A stretch of 64,000 nucleotides of DNA, taken from contig NC_080044.1 in the NCBI RefSeq assembly GCF_012489685.1, positions 68,558,732-68,622,731 on the forward strand, in the 5' to 3' direction. Every line of letters begins with the position of its first letter. Position 1 is the stretch's first letter. The DNA comes from Lotus japonicus (lineage: Eukaryota > Streptophyta > Magnoliopsida > Fabales > Fabaceae). A program made the position numbers and the translations under genes. This document shows positions 40,786 to 55,975 of this stretch, piece after piece. The notes under the pieces are model-generated. The model saw nothing but the letters and a program-made list of their open reading frames with translations. It was not told the origin of the DNA and ran no database searches.

Positions 40786-41970
40786 ATGGTCAAATCTAGT
40801 GATTCACACACGATAGCATAGAATAAGAAAAAATAAAGCAAAGTCGAAGAACATAACATAGCAACACACTTTCAGTAAATTTTAAGAGGTTTGAATTGTG
40901 TCTTATCTGCATGTAGAAAAAAAAAACAAATAACAACACATTAGGAATCTGGATATACAATATAAATTTTTAAATAGACATATTATACGATTGCAAAAGA
41001 AAAAAACATTAACATTGACAATTAATATAACAAAACAACCCTAACTGTACAATTTCTTGTGGTATATGATTAGAAATATCAAACCCCTTTGAACCAAAGA
41101 TACTTTTGAATAAGATTAATGAAACAAAATAAGATATAGAAGCTGCGCAGTAGAAACAAAAAAGAAATTAAAATCTTAATTGTCAATAGAAAGAACAAAC
41201 CTTTGATCATTGGATGTTGATGAGGCAAAAATGAGTGAGGAAGAGAATTTTTTTCTTCATGTTATGAGAGAAAAGAATGTTTTTTTTTAAATGGAGAGAA
41301 AGAAAAGAATGTTGAAAACGTGAATGAGAGAAAATGAATATATTGCAAAACATAAAAAAAAACTAACAAAATAATCACATGAGAATAATTTGATTGTGAA
41401 CATAATATTTATAGAATAAATTTGTGGAATATTCCATTTCTTGGAGAAAAATTTCCAGAATATGCTCTAGCTTTTTGGAGGAAATAGAATAATAAGGTTC
41501 GCTAATGAAAAAAACCTTGGGAATTTGTTTAGTAATGAAACGTTTAGTAATGATGTGTGTCTCAAATATAAATTATTTGTTTGATTTGTAGAAATTTTAG
41601 CCAAAAAAAAATAAAATTTTAATTTAATTTTTTTTCATTTTTGAATTTAGAAAAGGTAATTTTTATATTTAAAATTTAAAAAAATGAGAAAAAGATTTCG
41701 AAATAATCATTTTTTTTAATAGATTTCGTCATATTACTTGAATTGTCACAAACTTTGAAAAATATACTATTTAAAAATATACATTCAAGTGTATCATATA
41801 GGATAAGGAATAATTAATAATAAATGAAATTAAATAGGATGAGAGATGAAATATGCTGTAACAAAAAAGTGAGATGTCTTTTTTTTTCTTGGAGGGAAAA
41901 TGAATGATTTTGGAGATGTCATGTGGCATAGGCTTTCTAGAAGAAAACCTTATTTTCATATATATATAGA

Positions 41971-42440
41971 TTAACATCAGACAAAATTGAGGGCTAACAA
42001 GTACAGAACCAATTAAGCAATGAATTTATTGAAACTCAAAAAAAATTGTCATGGCCTTACTAGCATTAGGGATGGAAGTATTATGGATGGAAGTATGCTA
42101 AATAGTCGATAATGACCTATGGCCTAGCTTACATTAGATCATACCAACTTATAATATATAGGTGAAGTTAAGACTTTTTTAAAAGCTTATTTAGTTCAAA
42201 AAAGCTAAAAATAGGTCTCTCAAAAAACCTTATAAACCTAACAAACCGTCATATTTAAATAAATATAATAAATATAAAAATATTTTACTATTAACATTAT
42301 TTCTACATTGGATTTTTATAATAAAATATAAAAATGTTTAAACATGTTAGACTATATAATAAGGATTTAACCATATAAACATTTTTAGAAATGGTTTGAT
42401 GATCTATTTATTCTTTACTTTGACATCGATGATATACTGG

Positions 42441-42476
<36 letters not shown>

Positions 42477-45443
42477 TATAAAAAGCCGTTAGCCTATAAG
42501 TTTATTATCTACTCAAATGTTTTACTATAAAGTAGTCTTTTAAGTAGGTTATTAGGCTAGATCAGACTTTCAAAAGGTCTAAGCTTAGGCCTAAAAGAAC
42601 AGATAAAATTTTAAATAAATATTTAAAGAGTAAATGAAGAAAGCAAATTTTGAAATTTCTACATGAGAAGTTGAGCCCAAAGTTGGTCAAGGTTTTTTTT
42701 AGTGTTCAATTTACCACTCACTCACTCACCCAATTTCACACTCCATTTAATCTAGTAAATGTCAATATATAATACCTCTGTTAAATATGCATCTATTCTA
42801 CATAATATACTAAAGGAAAGTTTTTTCTAGAAGGTTTTGCCATGTGTCACCCCCAGATCATGTCAATAAAAAAATATACAAATTTTGTTTTTCAATATTA
42901 AGTATGCATTAAAAAAATAAATAATCTGCATGTTTTTCAATATTAAATCTGCATTAAAAAAACAAATAAAGATTTTGTTTTTACAATTCCGTTCAATATA
43001 TTAAATCTGCATTAAAAAACAACTATTTTTTCTTATCTTTATATACATAACAAATATTAAATCTGAACATAAATTTTATTTTTCAATATTAAATCTTCAT
43101 GTTTTTCAATATTAAATATGCATTAAAAAACAAATAAAGATTAAAAACTGTTTTTTTAAAACCATCCGTAATTAACTTTGAATACATATTTTATATGTAT
43201 TTTTTTTTTAAATAAAATAAAAATCTGCATTTAATTTTGTATCTTAAAACCAAATATTGAACAATTTCATTTACTTGTGGTTGATTGAATTCTACTCTTT
43301 TACTTTGAAAGATTTATTCAACGCCTATCTGATTGGGATTGTTGTTTGGACAGTATATTTTGGGGTTAAAAGCTTTTTCCTGTTAGATCTATCTATTGTG
43401 TGTCTTATAATTCTTTTTTGTTTTGGTGCCAATGTTCTTTTGTGAAATCATAAACATATACAGTACATTTTGCTTGCTGGGATGACAATTTTGTGTTGTG
43501 ATTGTTATCTAAGCCTGGGAAGAAGATGGGGAGGAAGAAGATGATAGAGAGGTTGAAGCATTTTTGATATGAGGATTTTGGTTGGGGACTAAATTGAAGT
43601 TTTTTAAGTTTTCCCAAAAAAAATTCCAATATTTAAATCCACGTGGCGAGTCTATTAGGGCACTTAACGTGCCAAATCACCCTTCCCGTTAACGTTCACT
43701 AACGGAATCCGAGCTAGGGACTAAAGTGATTGACGTTTTGCAACTTTAGGGACCACGGACGACATTTCAATAGAATAGGGACTAAAATGCCCGACGCCTG
43801 TAACTTTAGGGACGAAAGTGACCATTCACCCCAATGAATTTATTGAAACTTAGAAAGAAAAAAAAAACTAGCATGGCCTTACTAGGATTAGGGATGGAAG
43901 TAGGTCAGACTGTCGATAAAGATCTATAGACAGTGTTCACGAATGAGCTTTCTGTCAGTATAGTAAGACTAAGTTTATTGCTTAGGTATGAAAAAGATGA
44001 TTTTTCAGACCCCCTTTATAGTGGGTGAGCACTCTAACCCTAACTCCTACGTCTATTACACAATCGGTTGACTAAAGCAGACAAGTTGCGCTACTTAGGA
44101 TGGACGCCTTGACTTCTCCCTTGATCCTATCGTGATTGCAAGGTGTTCGACTGTCTGTGATTGAAGGAGATCCGACTGTTTTTGTGATTGAAAGAGATCC
44201 TACTGTTTTCGTGATTGAAGGAGATCCCACTGTAATATTGACTCCGGCGTGATTGTGGAAGGATGGGCCTCCAGATTAGTTTGACCCGCCTACTAAAGGT
44301 TCCATGTACGCCTGGACCAAGTCTCGAGACGGTCTAGACAGACTCACATAAGATTAGACCAACTTAATAACTAGGTGAAGTCAAGACTTTTTAAAAAGCC
44401 TATTTAGTTAAAAAAGAGAGGACATACGTAGGTCACTCAAAAAGTCTTATAAACCTAAAAAGCCGACATATTTTAATAAATATAATTAATATAAAATTAT
44501 TTTATTATTTATATGATTTCTGCATTGGATTTTTATAATAAAATCTTAAATATCTTTATTAAGTTATTTATATGTTTAAACATTTTAGACTATATAAGAA
44601 TTTAACCATATAAATCTTTTTAGAAATGGATTGATGATCTATTTACTTTAACATGGATGATATTATGGTTTTAATATATTTTAGCTTATTAGCCTATAAG
44701 ATTGTTGACATGTTTATAAATAAAATTCCAGTCTAGTCTTATTATAAAGCACTCTTTTAAGTACGTTATCAGGTCATACTAGACTTTCAAAAGGTCCAAG
44801 CTTAAGCCTAGAAGAAAGTCTATGACAAGTAGTGACAGATCCATAAATTTTAAGTTGTGGGGGCAATGTATACATATTAACATGTAACATTAAAAATATA
44901 ACATAATACTAAAAAATGTTTAAAAAAAATATTAGACTTCACGAGTTTTCAAATTCTAAAAAAATATGGTATAAGTCTTAACATTATTAGATATTTTTCT
45001 CTCTTTTGAGATTTTTTTTTCACTGTTGAGTTAAAAATCAATGAAAACAATAATTAATTAGTTTAATAATCTTAGAATATTACATTACTCTTAAAACTAT
45101 AGAACAAATATATCAACTATAGTGCATTCAATATTTATGTTATGGTTTCAATTATTTCAAGGAAAATATATAATTTTAAATTTTCAACACACATCACAAT
45201 GTCATAGCTAGTCTCTTAAACAAAAGAATATCATTGTTATATGAAGACGAAAAATAGCAATTGTTATTGATGACTCGTAAAGATGTGGTCCAACTTACTA
45301 TCATACCAATAGAAGAAGAGCTGTTTAAAAACATAAGTTAAAACACATGAATCACACCTAATATTAATTACTCCTAGTCTTGTATGAAAAAGAAAAAGGA
45401 TGGGGACACTCAAATATATGTGGGGGCAATTAATAGTGTTATA
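41971..45443. repeat. Repeat-rich region with two diverged direct copies
   Basis: The stretches at 42018-42610 and 43833-44830 share the same series of strings in the same order: CAATGAATTTATTGAAACT, GCATGGCCTTACTAG, GGTGAAGT(T/C)AAGACTTTTT, CATTGGATTTTTATAATAAAA and AGACTTTCAAAAGGTC. Between them are an orphan Helitron-like 5' end (42792, TCTATTCTACATAATATACT), AT-rich direct repeats built on CAATATTAAATCTGCATTAAAA (42890-43140), and a Mutator-like terminus ending GTGACCATTCACCCC (about 43832). No gene is recognised. Confidence 0.6.
44151..44238 (+). repeat. Short tandem repeat, about 29 bp x 3
   Basis: GTGATTGAAGGAGATCC(G/C)ACTGT recurs three times in a row with small changes. It lies in the second direct copy of the repeat described for 41971-45443 and is absent from the first. 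Confidence 0.8.
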
Positions 45444-45743
45444 CTCTCTCCGTCCCTAATTATAAGTTAAAGTTGTAAAAATCACGTTTATTAAGAAAGC
45501 CTTAATTGATGCTTTGGTTTTTTAAAAAATGGTACAATCTTTCATATTTACCCCTATTTAAGTGTGTAGTAGTAGTAGGAGGAAAGAGAATAAAAGTGAG
45601 TTTTAATTTCAAAATGTTGGAATTAAAAAACCAATAAATGCAAGGGTAAATATGGAAAGAAATATTAGCTTTTACAACTTTAGCTTATATTTAGTGACAA
45701 AACATAAGTCTAAACTTTAGCTTATAATTAGGGACGGAGGGAA
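45444..45743. mobile_element. Stowaway-like MITE
   Basis: It is 300 bp with ends CTCTCTCCGTCCCTAATTATAA and the inverse of CTTATAATTAGGGACGGAGGGA, and has TA on both sides. Confidence 0.9.
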
Positions 45744-45756
45744 TAGTTATATATTA

Positions 45757-46084
45757 CTCCCTCCGTTCCAGAAAGTTTGTAGTTTAAGGTTGTGACACAA
45801 AGAGTAAGAAAACAATTATTGATAGCATAATTTGACTAGATTTCTCTTATTTAATTTTACTAATATGATGTGCAACTATTAAATTATACTTAGATAGAGA
45901 AGAATGTAGTTAATAGATAAGAGTTGTGGTTGGTTAATATGAAAGATGATAAATTAGAGAAAATGTATTAAATGAGGGTAGAGGTGGAAAAAATTAGTAA
46001 AAAATGCATTGGTTTTCTAAAACAACAAACATTTTGGGATATTGAAAAATGGTGCAAACAACAAACTTTCTAGAACGGAGGGAG
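45757..46084. mobile_element. Stowaway-like MITE, intact reference for the split copy
   Basis: It is 328 bp with ends CTCCCTCCGTTCCAGAAAGT and the inverse of CTTTCTAGAACGGAGGGAG, flanked by TA. It lies only 13 bp from the MITE at 45444. It is the full-length relative of the MITE split by a Helitron at 988/5510. Confidence 0.92.
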
Positions 46085-46115
46085 TAGCATCAAAGATTGA
46101 AAATGAAGTAGGGGC

Positions 46116-46230
46116 GTCCCCGTAGGATAACTCAAGTGGTAGGAGTTGGGGACATATAAGTTGGGTAGGGGGAGGTCAATGGATTGATTCCTGGCGGGTG
46201 CACTTTATCTTTCCGATTTACCAAAAAAAG
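46116..46230 (+). mobile_element. SINE copy S4
   Basis: It starts GTCCCCGTAGGATAACTCAA, has GATTGATTCCTGGCGG in the box B position and ends TTTCCGATTTACC plus an A run. No convincing target duplication was found. Confidence 0.8.
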
Positions 46231-48392
46231 CATATGCCCCCATATACCATAACGTGAAGCCATCCTTGATGACAAGTAATATGTTAAGTGTGCCAGATCT
46301 ATTTAAGTAATTAAAGCATAATCTAGCTCCGCCTATTTCCACCCCTAACTAAGATCATTGCTCAATTGTCCAATCACAATAGCATGCCTTAAAATGCAAC
46401 TTCCACAAAAGATATATAACAGTTGTGGCCTAAGATGACAACATACTTTTGCAAATCATTTCATAGAAGTAGGGTTTTCAAAGTGCAAGGAACTTTTTCT
46501 TTTACCATCGAATGCATAGAGGACATGCTCCACATGGTTAAGGCTCTCTGATGTCCTAAGGTTATAGGATAGGGTCGCTTTGTCGTTAACAACGGGCCGT
46601 CGAGAACGAGTCACCATGGGAAAACCAAAATCATAATCATAATCATAATTCAAAAACAAAACTCAAAATTAGAATTGAAGATCAAAACAAAGAGAAACAA
46701 ATAAAAAGGATGGCTTTGAATTAAGGTCGAGGGATTGGAGAAAGTGAGTCTGTCTCTTTAAAAGATTCAAACATCAAAGTAAGATTAATAGTTACTCGCT
46801 CTGTTCCAAATTATAAGTCACATTATCTCAATTTTTTCACCTAAAATATAAGTTACTCTCCAATATATATGAATCATTAATTATTTTTTTCAAGTTTACC
46901 CTCATATAATCATATTTAATATGAAAGATATAGTATGCTCTTAAAAGGTTTATAGAGAGATAAGTTCATGGACAATTTAGAAAAATTAATAATTTTTTTA
47001 CATATTTATTACTAGTACAATTGTTTTTTTTAATCTTAAAAAAATTAAGTAAATATATGACTATAAATTAAATTGAAACATAGGTAGTTACGTTCAATCA
47101 AAAACCTTTGGATCCATTGGTATGGATAACCCCTAAATGGTACTTGATGGATTAAAATTTTCTAAATCCCGAGTTTAAATCCTACTAGTAACTAGATACA
47201 TAAAATAAAATAAAATAAAAACCTTTGGATCCGAGGACTAACTCTAATCTTATCCTTCCCGAGAAGATATGTCAACTATGCAAGTGAGAGAAAGTTAAAG
47301 GGCCTCTTTCCGGTTAATTTGTTTATATTTAATTTTTAGTTGAATAATTAGTACAACATCATCGCACAATAAATTTAACGAGACAAATCAGAGCAGCTCA
47401 CATTCCATAACAGTAGTAACCACATAGTCAATCACGCGTTTTTTTTGGTTACAAGTCAATTTAGTGTTTGTGTTTACTAAATACTCCCTCCGTTCCTTAT
47501 TATAAGTCACATTTTTTGAAAAAAATTTGTTCCTAAATATAAGTCACTTTCTAATATCTAGGAAGCATTAAATAATTTTTTCCAAATTCACCCTTATATT
47601 TAATATGAAAGAGATGATGAACTTTTGAAATATTAACTTGGAGAGAGAAAATCATAGGAAAGTAAATAAGGGTAGTCTAGGAAAGCTAATCATTTCCTTT
47701 ACAAATTTATTATTACTAACTACTTTTCTTAATCTAAGAGAATTAGTTTTTTGTGACTTATAAATAGGAACAGAGGGAGTATAAAAAAGTTTAATGGTTG
47801 TGCACGGTTAGTGTAAAGTATTTTTATACAAATGTTTAATAACTAAATGACACGTATTCAAATGTATTTATGATCTTTTTTTTATTTTAATTAATTAAAT
47901 TAAAAACTTATTTTCTAATTTGACAACCTATCATTGGATGCATGTGTAAAAAATGTTTACATGTTTACAATGACAGTACATTATCATTATATTCAACATA
48001 AAAAAAGATATAAACACAAATAATGTTACATTTAGTATTGTTACGTGAGATAAGAGATATTATGAGCCATTTTATTCTTTTTCTCTATCTGCTTTAATTT
48101 CAATGGTTCCTTTCATACTACTGTTAATCTTTTGAATCGGATGGACCCGGCTTTTATTTAAATTCTGGTTAGTCAATTAATTGTTTGATGGTTTTTTAAC
48201 TCAGTTTTGTCTTTTTGTGGTTGTTGGTGACTTGGTGAGTTGGTGTTATCAATTTTCAAATGATTTTAAGAGTTGTTAATTTGTTAACTTTCCCATTATA
48301 TTAACTTCTGATTTCGAGAGATAAAAAAAGACTGCGAAATTAATTCTCATTCCAATTGTAACAAAAAATATATAAAAAATTATCGGCACTTT
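46231..48392. other. Upstream region of CKX2, repeat-bearing
   Basis: No gene is supported. Besides the MITE at 47484 there is a degenerate relative at about 46794-47090 (CTCGCTCTGTTCCAAATTATAA at its left). A tRNA-like string occurs near 47105-47200. The last few hundred bases before 48393 are the proximal promoter region of CKX2. Confidence 0.4.
47484..47779. mobile_element. Stowaway-like MITE
   Basis: It is 296 bp with ends CTCCCTCCGTTCCTTATTATAA and the inverse of TTATAAATAGGAACAGAGGGAG, flanked by TA. It lies about 690 bp upstream of the CKX2 ATG. Confidence 0.9.
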
Positions 48393-48413
48393 CCTCAAGT
48401 TTTCCTATATATA
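48393..48413 (+). promoter_or_regulatory. CKX2 core promoter (TATA box)
   Basis: CCTCAAGTTTTCCTATATATA lies about 54 nt before the ATG and matches the CKX1 core, apart from one extra T. Upstream of it the two genes show no obvious similarity within 200 bp. Confidence 0.75.
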
Positions 48414-48466
48414 CAGAACTAGATATTCAGAGTTGATAAGTCATTACTCATTACTAACTCAAGGCA

Positions 48467-51446
<2,980 letters not shown>

Positions 51447-52558
51447 ATAAAAGAAATAAGCTGGGTTTCAAGTTCCTGTCTTTAATTTGATGTTTTATTT
51501 TATGCTAATGTGATGTACACAAATAAAAAAAGCAGTTTACTTTTCTCGCTGTGTAATTTGAGGTACACAATGAGAAACTCTGCATCGCATACATGTACTA
51601 TGTATTTCTATTCTGCTATTAAAATAAATTTGGCTTGTGTGAGAACACATTTTGAAGTAATCTCACCTCACTGTATCGACATGCAGCCCGAGCTCCTAGT
51701 GTCCCATACTTCGATCTATCCACCGGAGAAGATAAATACGATCCATCAAATTTTCAGCCGCAAATCTCTTATCCCAAATGGTATTGACCTGCTCCCGTGG
51801 CTCAGTGAAATTCGGAAAACAAGGAGAACCGGGTTTGGGAGAACAACAGTCATCCCATTTTCAAATTACCTGTAGAAGTTATAGGAGCAGAAGATGAACC
51901 AGAAACACCTTCAGATTGATTATGGGGGCCTTCAAAAAAGGGAGGTTTGGATTGAATATAGTCGGAACTACGCCGGGACTGAACATCTCCCTCAACCTCA
52001 GTATTAAAGTTTGGCTGAGCTCTTTTCTTGAACAAGACCTTAGTGGACATCTCATGCCCAGGAGCGCTTTGAGAAGCACCTTAGGACTCCAAAATCTTCC
52101 TCTTCTTCAAAGATTTCCCCTTAAAGGACGTCATTTCCTCTACATACAAGGAAAAATCATAAACAAAACTACAAAATTTAAATAAATGCTCTTTTGATTG
52201 CACAACCATAAATACCAATATGACTCCAAATTAAAATTAGAACGAAACTAAATTGAAAGTCAAGATTAATTTCAAATAAAGGGGGTAAAATTAAGTCTGA
52301 TGAATGATGATTCATCGGGTGGATGTTAAATGAGGGTGTATCTGTTCTCTTGTAGTTGGAGGCTGGCAGAAAATTGTATTTCAACATGCATGTGTTACTC
52401 TTTCAAATGATGTAAACAAGTAGCTCAATTCAATATTTAGGGCTATATAGTTTACTATAAAATGTTTAGGTCTATTTGTACACCAACCAGCAAATTTTTT
52501 TTTAGTACAATTTGCACCTAATCTTTTAATGAATTTCATTTTGCTTGTAAAAAACAGA
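51447..52558 (-). pseudogene. CKX2 3' flank and degraded minus-strand frame of unknown origin
   Basis: After the CKX2 3' flank, the stretch 52140-51700 reads on the minus strand as a broken protein. It begins MTSFKGKSLKKRK, includes HEMSTKVLFKKRAQPN, then after a frame change WDDCCSPKPGSPCFPNF and NTIWDKRFAAENLMDR. There is one stop near the start and at least one frameshift. The style resembles uncharacterised plant retroelement proteins, but I cannot name a family. Confidence 0.45.
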
Positions 52559-53239
52559 TGTAGAGCTGTCAATATGGGCCAGTCCGGCCCATATGGGTCA
52601 GCCTGTATGGGTTGGGTTGAAAACGGGTTGGGTTGTGTCAACCCGGGGTCTTAACGAACCAGGAAAATATGAACCCAACCCGGCTCGCTACGAGCTCGCA
52701 GGTTGGCGGGCTAGCTCGCGGGTTGAGTGAAATAAATATAAAAAATAGAGAAATTGGATTAGAAAATGTTATTAAAAAAATAATTTCAAAAAAATACTTA
52801 GAGAAATTGGTACCAACTCATAAGAAAGAGGTTTATTAACGCAATTACTTTTATCTCACATTTGAAATATAGAAAAAGAATTTAGTTTACAGGTTTTGAG
52901 AACACAATTATTTTACTGTCACATTTAAAATGAGATAAATAATAGAATAACAATAAATAAAACACAAAAAATCGACTCAAATTTAAAGAAATGAAAATTT
53001 CCATTTTTCTATCTAAAAATAATCAATAAAACAAACTTGAAATTAAAGACAAATAAAACAATTTTTTTAATAAAAATCAATCTAACCCGACGGGTTGGCC
53101 CGTCTAACTCGCGGGTTAAACGAGCCGGGTTGCACTAACCCAAGTTATTTTCGAGCTGGAATTTAACCAACCCAACCCGGCTCATTTAGCCAACTCGTCG
53201 AGCTGGCTCGCGGGTTGGAACCCATATTGACAGATCATA
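52559..53239. mobile_element. hAT-like non-autonomous element, about 680 bp
   Basis: The ends TAGAGCTGTCAATATGGG and the inverse of CCCATATTGACAGATCA face each other. Subterminal repeats of the CGCGGGTTG / GGGTTGGC type fill both ends, with an AT-rich centre. This matches a widespread plant hAT MITE design. The 8-bp duplication has decayed or the boundary is off by a few bases. Confidence 0.7.
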
Positions 53240-53253
53240 TGTTGATTTTAAAA

Positions 53254-53469
53254 TGGTCACACTTAACACTGGACATTAAATTATTCTGAAGTACCCCCAT
53301 TATAAACTAATATAAAATAAATAATAATGTGCAATTCCAGCATGGCAACTAAACAAGTGAATTAAAGAAAATCCAAGGGTCCCTTCCATTACACTCATTC
53401 CTACTATTAAACACTCAAAGCATTGACTTAAATACAATTCTTGTACACTCCATTTACTTTTTATTTCTA
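53254..53469 (+). promoter_or_regulatory. Orphan CKX-like upstream block
   Basis: AACACTGGACATTAA, then GTGCA and GGCAACTAAACAAGTGAA, then AAGAAAATCCAAG, follow in the same order as upstream of CKX1 (18470-18660). No CKX exon follows within the window. The block ends at a Helitron 3' end at 53470. It may be the remains of the promoter of a third CKX copy. Confidence 0.5.
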
Positions 53470-54081
53470 CTAGTGTTCTTTACCCGTGCGTTGCACGGCG
53501 ATTAAATTTATTGTAAAGATGAATAAGTAGTAATATGCTTTAACTTAGTTTAGACTCTTTTCAGTAAGGATAACAGATATGAAACCGAACTTATGTTACA
53601 AACATGTAGATGAATGGACCACAGTATATATATTAATTTGATGAGGTTGTAGATACCTCACAATGTCAACACTTGAATAGTAATAAAAACCAAGTTTTTA
53701 AGTAATGCATTACATAGAAATTGAAATAAAATAAACATAACAATGACAACAACATGAACCCTTATTAGAAGTTGTAGTCCATGATTAAATTAAAACTTCA
53801 TAACCGAACTTGTTGTCAATCAAACATATTTGAGTTATAGAACCTACACAGAAAAAAAAATATAAGTGTAATAGTCAGTAACCAATACAAAAATAAATTG
53901 TGTATAATTTGGAAATGTTAAACTAACTTTATAGAAACGTCAATAAACCTTCAAATTAAATGATCAATAAAATGCTTGATATTTTTTTATGCTATCAACA
54001 ATAAAAAGAAAAACCATATCAGTTTTCCTATTATTAAAATTTAAATTGAAATTAATTGTAAGATAAATAAGCACTTACATG

Positions 54082-55693
54082 TCATATATTATCGAAGACT
54101 TCTTGATACACCACGTTGCTTGTAGTGTTAGATACAACTCCTTCGTCATCTATGATGAGCATCTTCAACCCTTTTCTAGATTTAACTCTAGAAAATGCAA
54201 CATATAGTTGTCCGTGAGTAAAGACAGGTCTTGGCAAATATAGTCCAACATGAGATAAATATTGCCCCTGACTTTTATTTATAGTCATTGCAAAGCATAA
54301 AGTAACAGGGAATTGTCTGCGCTGAAATTTGATTGGAATGTTAGAATTAGATGGAGTTAAACTCATCATTTGAATAAATGTTGTTTCACCCATCTTGTTT
54401 CCATTTAAAACAGTAGAAACAATTATATATTTAGTCAAAGCGTTGACTATCATTCAAGTGCCATTACACAACCCTGCAGCTTGGTCTATGTTTCGAATGA
54501 GCATGATAAGGACACCAACTTCCAGTTTAATTGCATGGTTTGGAATTCCATATCATTTGAAATCATTAAAGAATTCAGATGTAAGCCATTCCGCATTGAC
54601 ACCCGAATCTTCGTCTGACTTGCACGAAGTACCACAACTCAAATATTCTGTTTCATCACCAGGAATCATTGCTAACATAAAGTTGTTGATTTTCTCTACA
54701 CTTTCAAGTGTTGGTGCAAATCGCTCTTTCTTGAAAGAATGGATTTTTTTGCAAATTATGCGCAATTTTCGAATATGGAAAATTAACTAATTCAAGCAAC
54801 GGTTCCATACACTGTTCAATAAGAAGATCTGGAGTAATCTCAATAAGTGTTTCTTCCTCATCAATCGTTTTAACGGTACCATCTCCCACTTGAAGCAACC
54901 AATCTGCAAACTCTTTTATTTCTGCTGCTGAAGAAGTCGATGTAGCATTTTACAATCTCATATTAACAGACAACTTCATTACTTTGCAATGCTTCCATAG
55001 ATATGAAGAATTGGTAACTGAACCGACAATTTCAGACCGGCTTCCTTTGGAAATAACTGGAAGTATTTATCTAAAGTCGCCTCCTAGTACCACAACTTTA
55101 CCTCCGAATGAAATGTCATAACCATGGGTAGACTGAGTCTTCATATTGTCATTTAGAGATCTGTCCAAAGCTTCAAAGAAATGTTTGTTTAACATAGGTG
55201 CCTCATCCCAAATAATTAGGCTTGCTTTTTTCAATAATTCAGCTTTTGGGGAACCTTGACGAAGATTACAGGTTGATATCTCATTTATTGAAATAGGAAT
55301 ATAAAACCTTGAATGAACAGTTCTACCTCAAGGTAACAATAGCGATGCAATTCCGCTAGATGCGACATTTAAGACGATAAGGCCCCTTGAACGCAAAGCA
55401 GCAGATAATGTATTTCAAACAAATGTTTTTCCAGTTCCTCCAAAACCATATAGAAAAAAGAATCCACCGTTATCAGACAAAACAACATCCAAAACATTCT
55501 TATAAACAATCTCTTGCTCTGAAGTAAGAGAACTTACCAATTCATCATGAATCTTTACTATTTCATCCCTATTATAATTCAACTCATATGCAACGAATCT
55601 ATTTTCAAAATTATAAATTTTTGGTAAACATGGAAATTTCTTGAGTGACCTTCCATTGCCTTGCAATATTTTTTCAATCTCAATCATACATAA
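54082..55693 (-). pseudogene. Helitron PIF1-like helicase pseudogene
   Basis: The same motifs as in the gene at 29003 can be followed: LYGFGGTGKT, the GGDFR region, TINKSQGQYLSHVG and YVAFSRVKSRKG. At least six in-frame stops and one frameshift (near 54720-54765) break it. Most stops fit a single C-to-T or G-to-A change from the codon in the intact relative, for example in the TFV(W)NTL, DFR(Q)ILPV, MRL(Q)N and NGT(R)MIV contexts. Upstream the frame runs to 55694, where an LTR retrotransposon interrupts it, and resumes at 59833. Confidence 0.9.
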
Positions 55694-55975
55694 TGTTCTG
55701 GGAATGAACATTGAAGAGAGGTATAGTACCTAGAGGTAGAGGGATTGTGCTAAGAGAGAGTCAGAATGAGAGAGAGTGTGCTGAATTTCGAGTGTTATTC
55801 CATCAAATGAGGCAAAAGTCCCCTACACCTGATAACTACCTCCTATTTATAGAGCTTGGGTACTACCTATTGGACCAATTGGGCCTCCGAGGTCAAGGCC
55901 CATCTGAAGGCCAGGGCCCCGCCTCAGGGCGGGATACATGCTGGGCGTTGCCCCTCTAGGGGCTCGCCCAGTCCA
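55694..55975 (-). repeat. 3' LTR of the Ty3-type element
   Basis: The LTR is 282 bp and on the + strand runs from TGTTCTGGGAATGAAC to CTCGCCCAGTCCA. A TCCTATTTATAGAGC motif around 55850-55865 lies in the promoter region. It has GGCAAAAG and CATGCTGGG where the other LTR has GCCAAAAG and CATGTTGGG. Confidence 0.95.

Larger units (their letters stand above)
35869..41970 (-). mobile_element. Probable Helitron, 6.1 kb, with nested insertions
   Basis: On the minus strand the 3' end has the hairpin ACCCGTGC-ATT-GCACGGGT (about 35880-35898) and CTAG at 35872-35869, then T. The best 5' end is TCTATATATATATGAAAATA from 41970, preceded by A. About 20 nt further in it reads TTTTCTTCTAGAAAGCC, which resembles a second, orphan 5' end at 42792. 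No Rep or helicase is recognised. Nested inside are a Stowaway-like MITE, a Mutator-like element and four SINE insertions. The 3' end is firm; the 5' end is a best choice. Confidence 0.65.
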
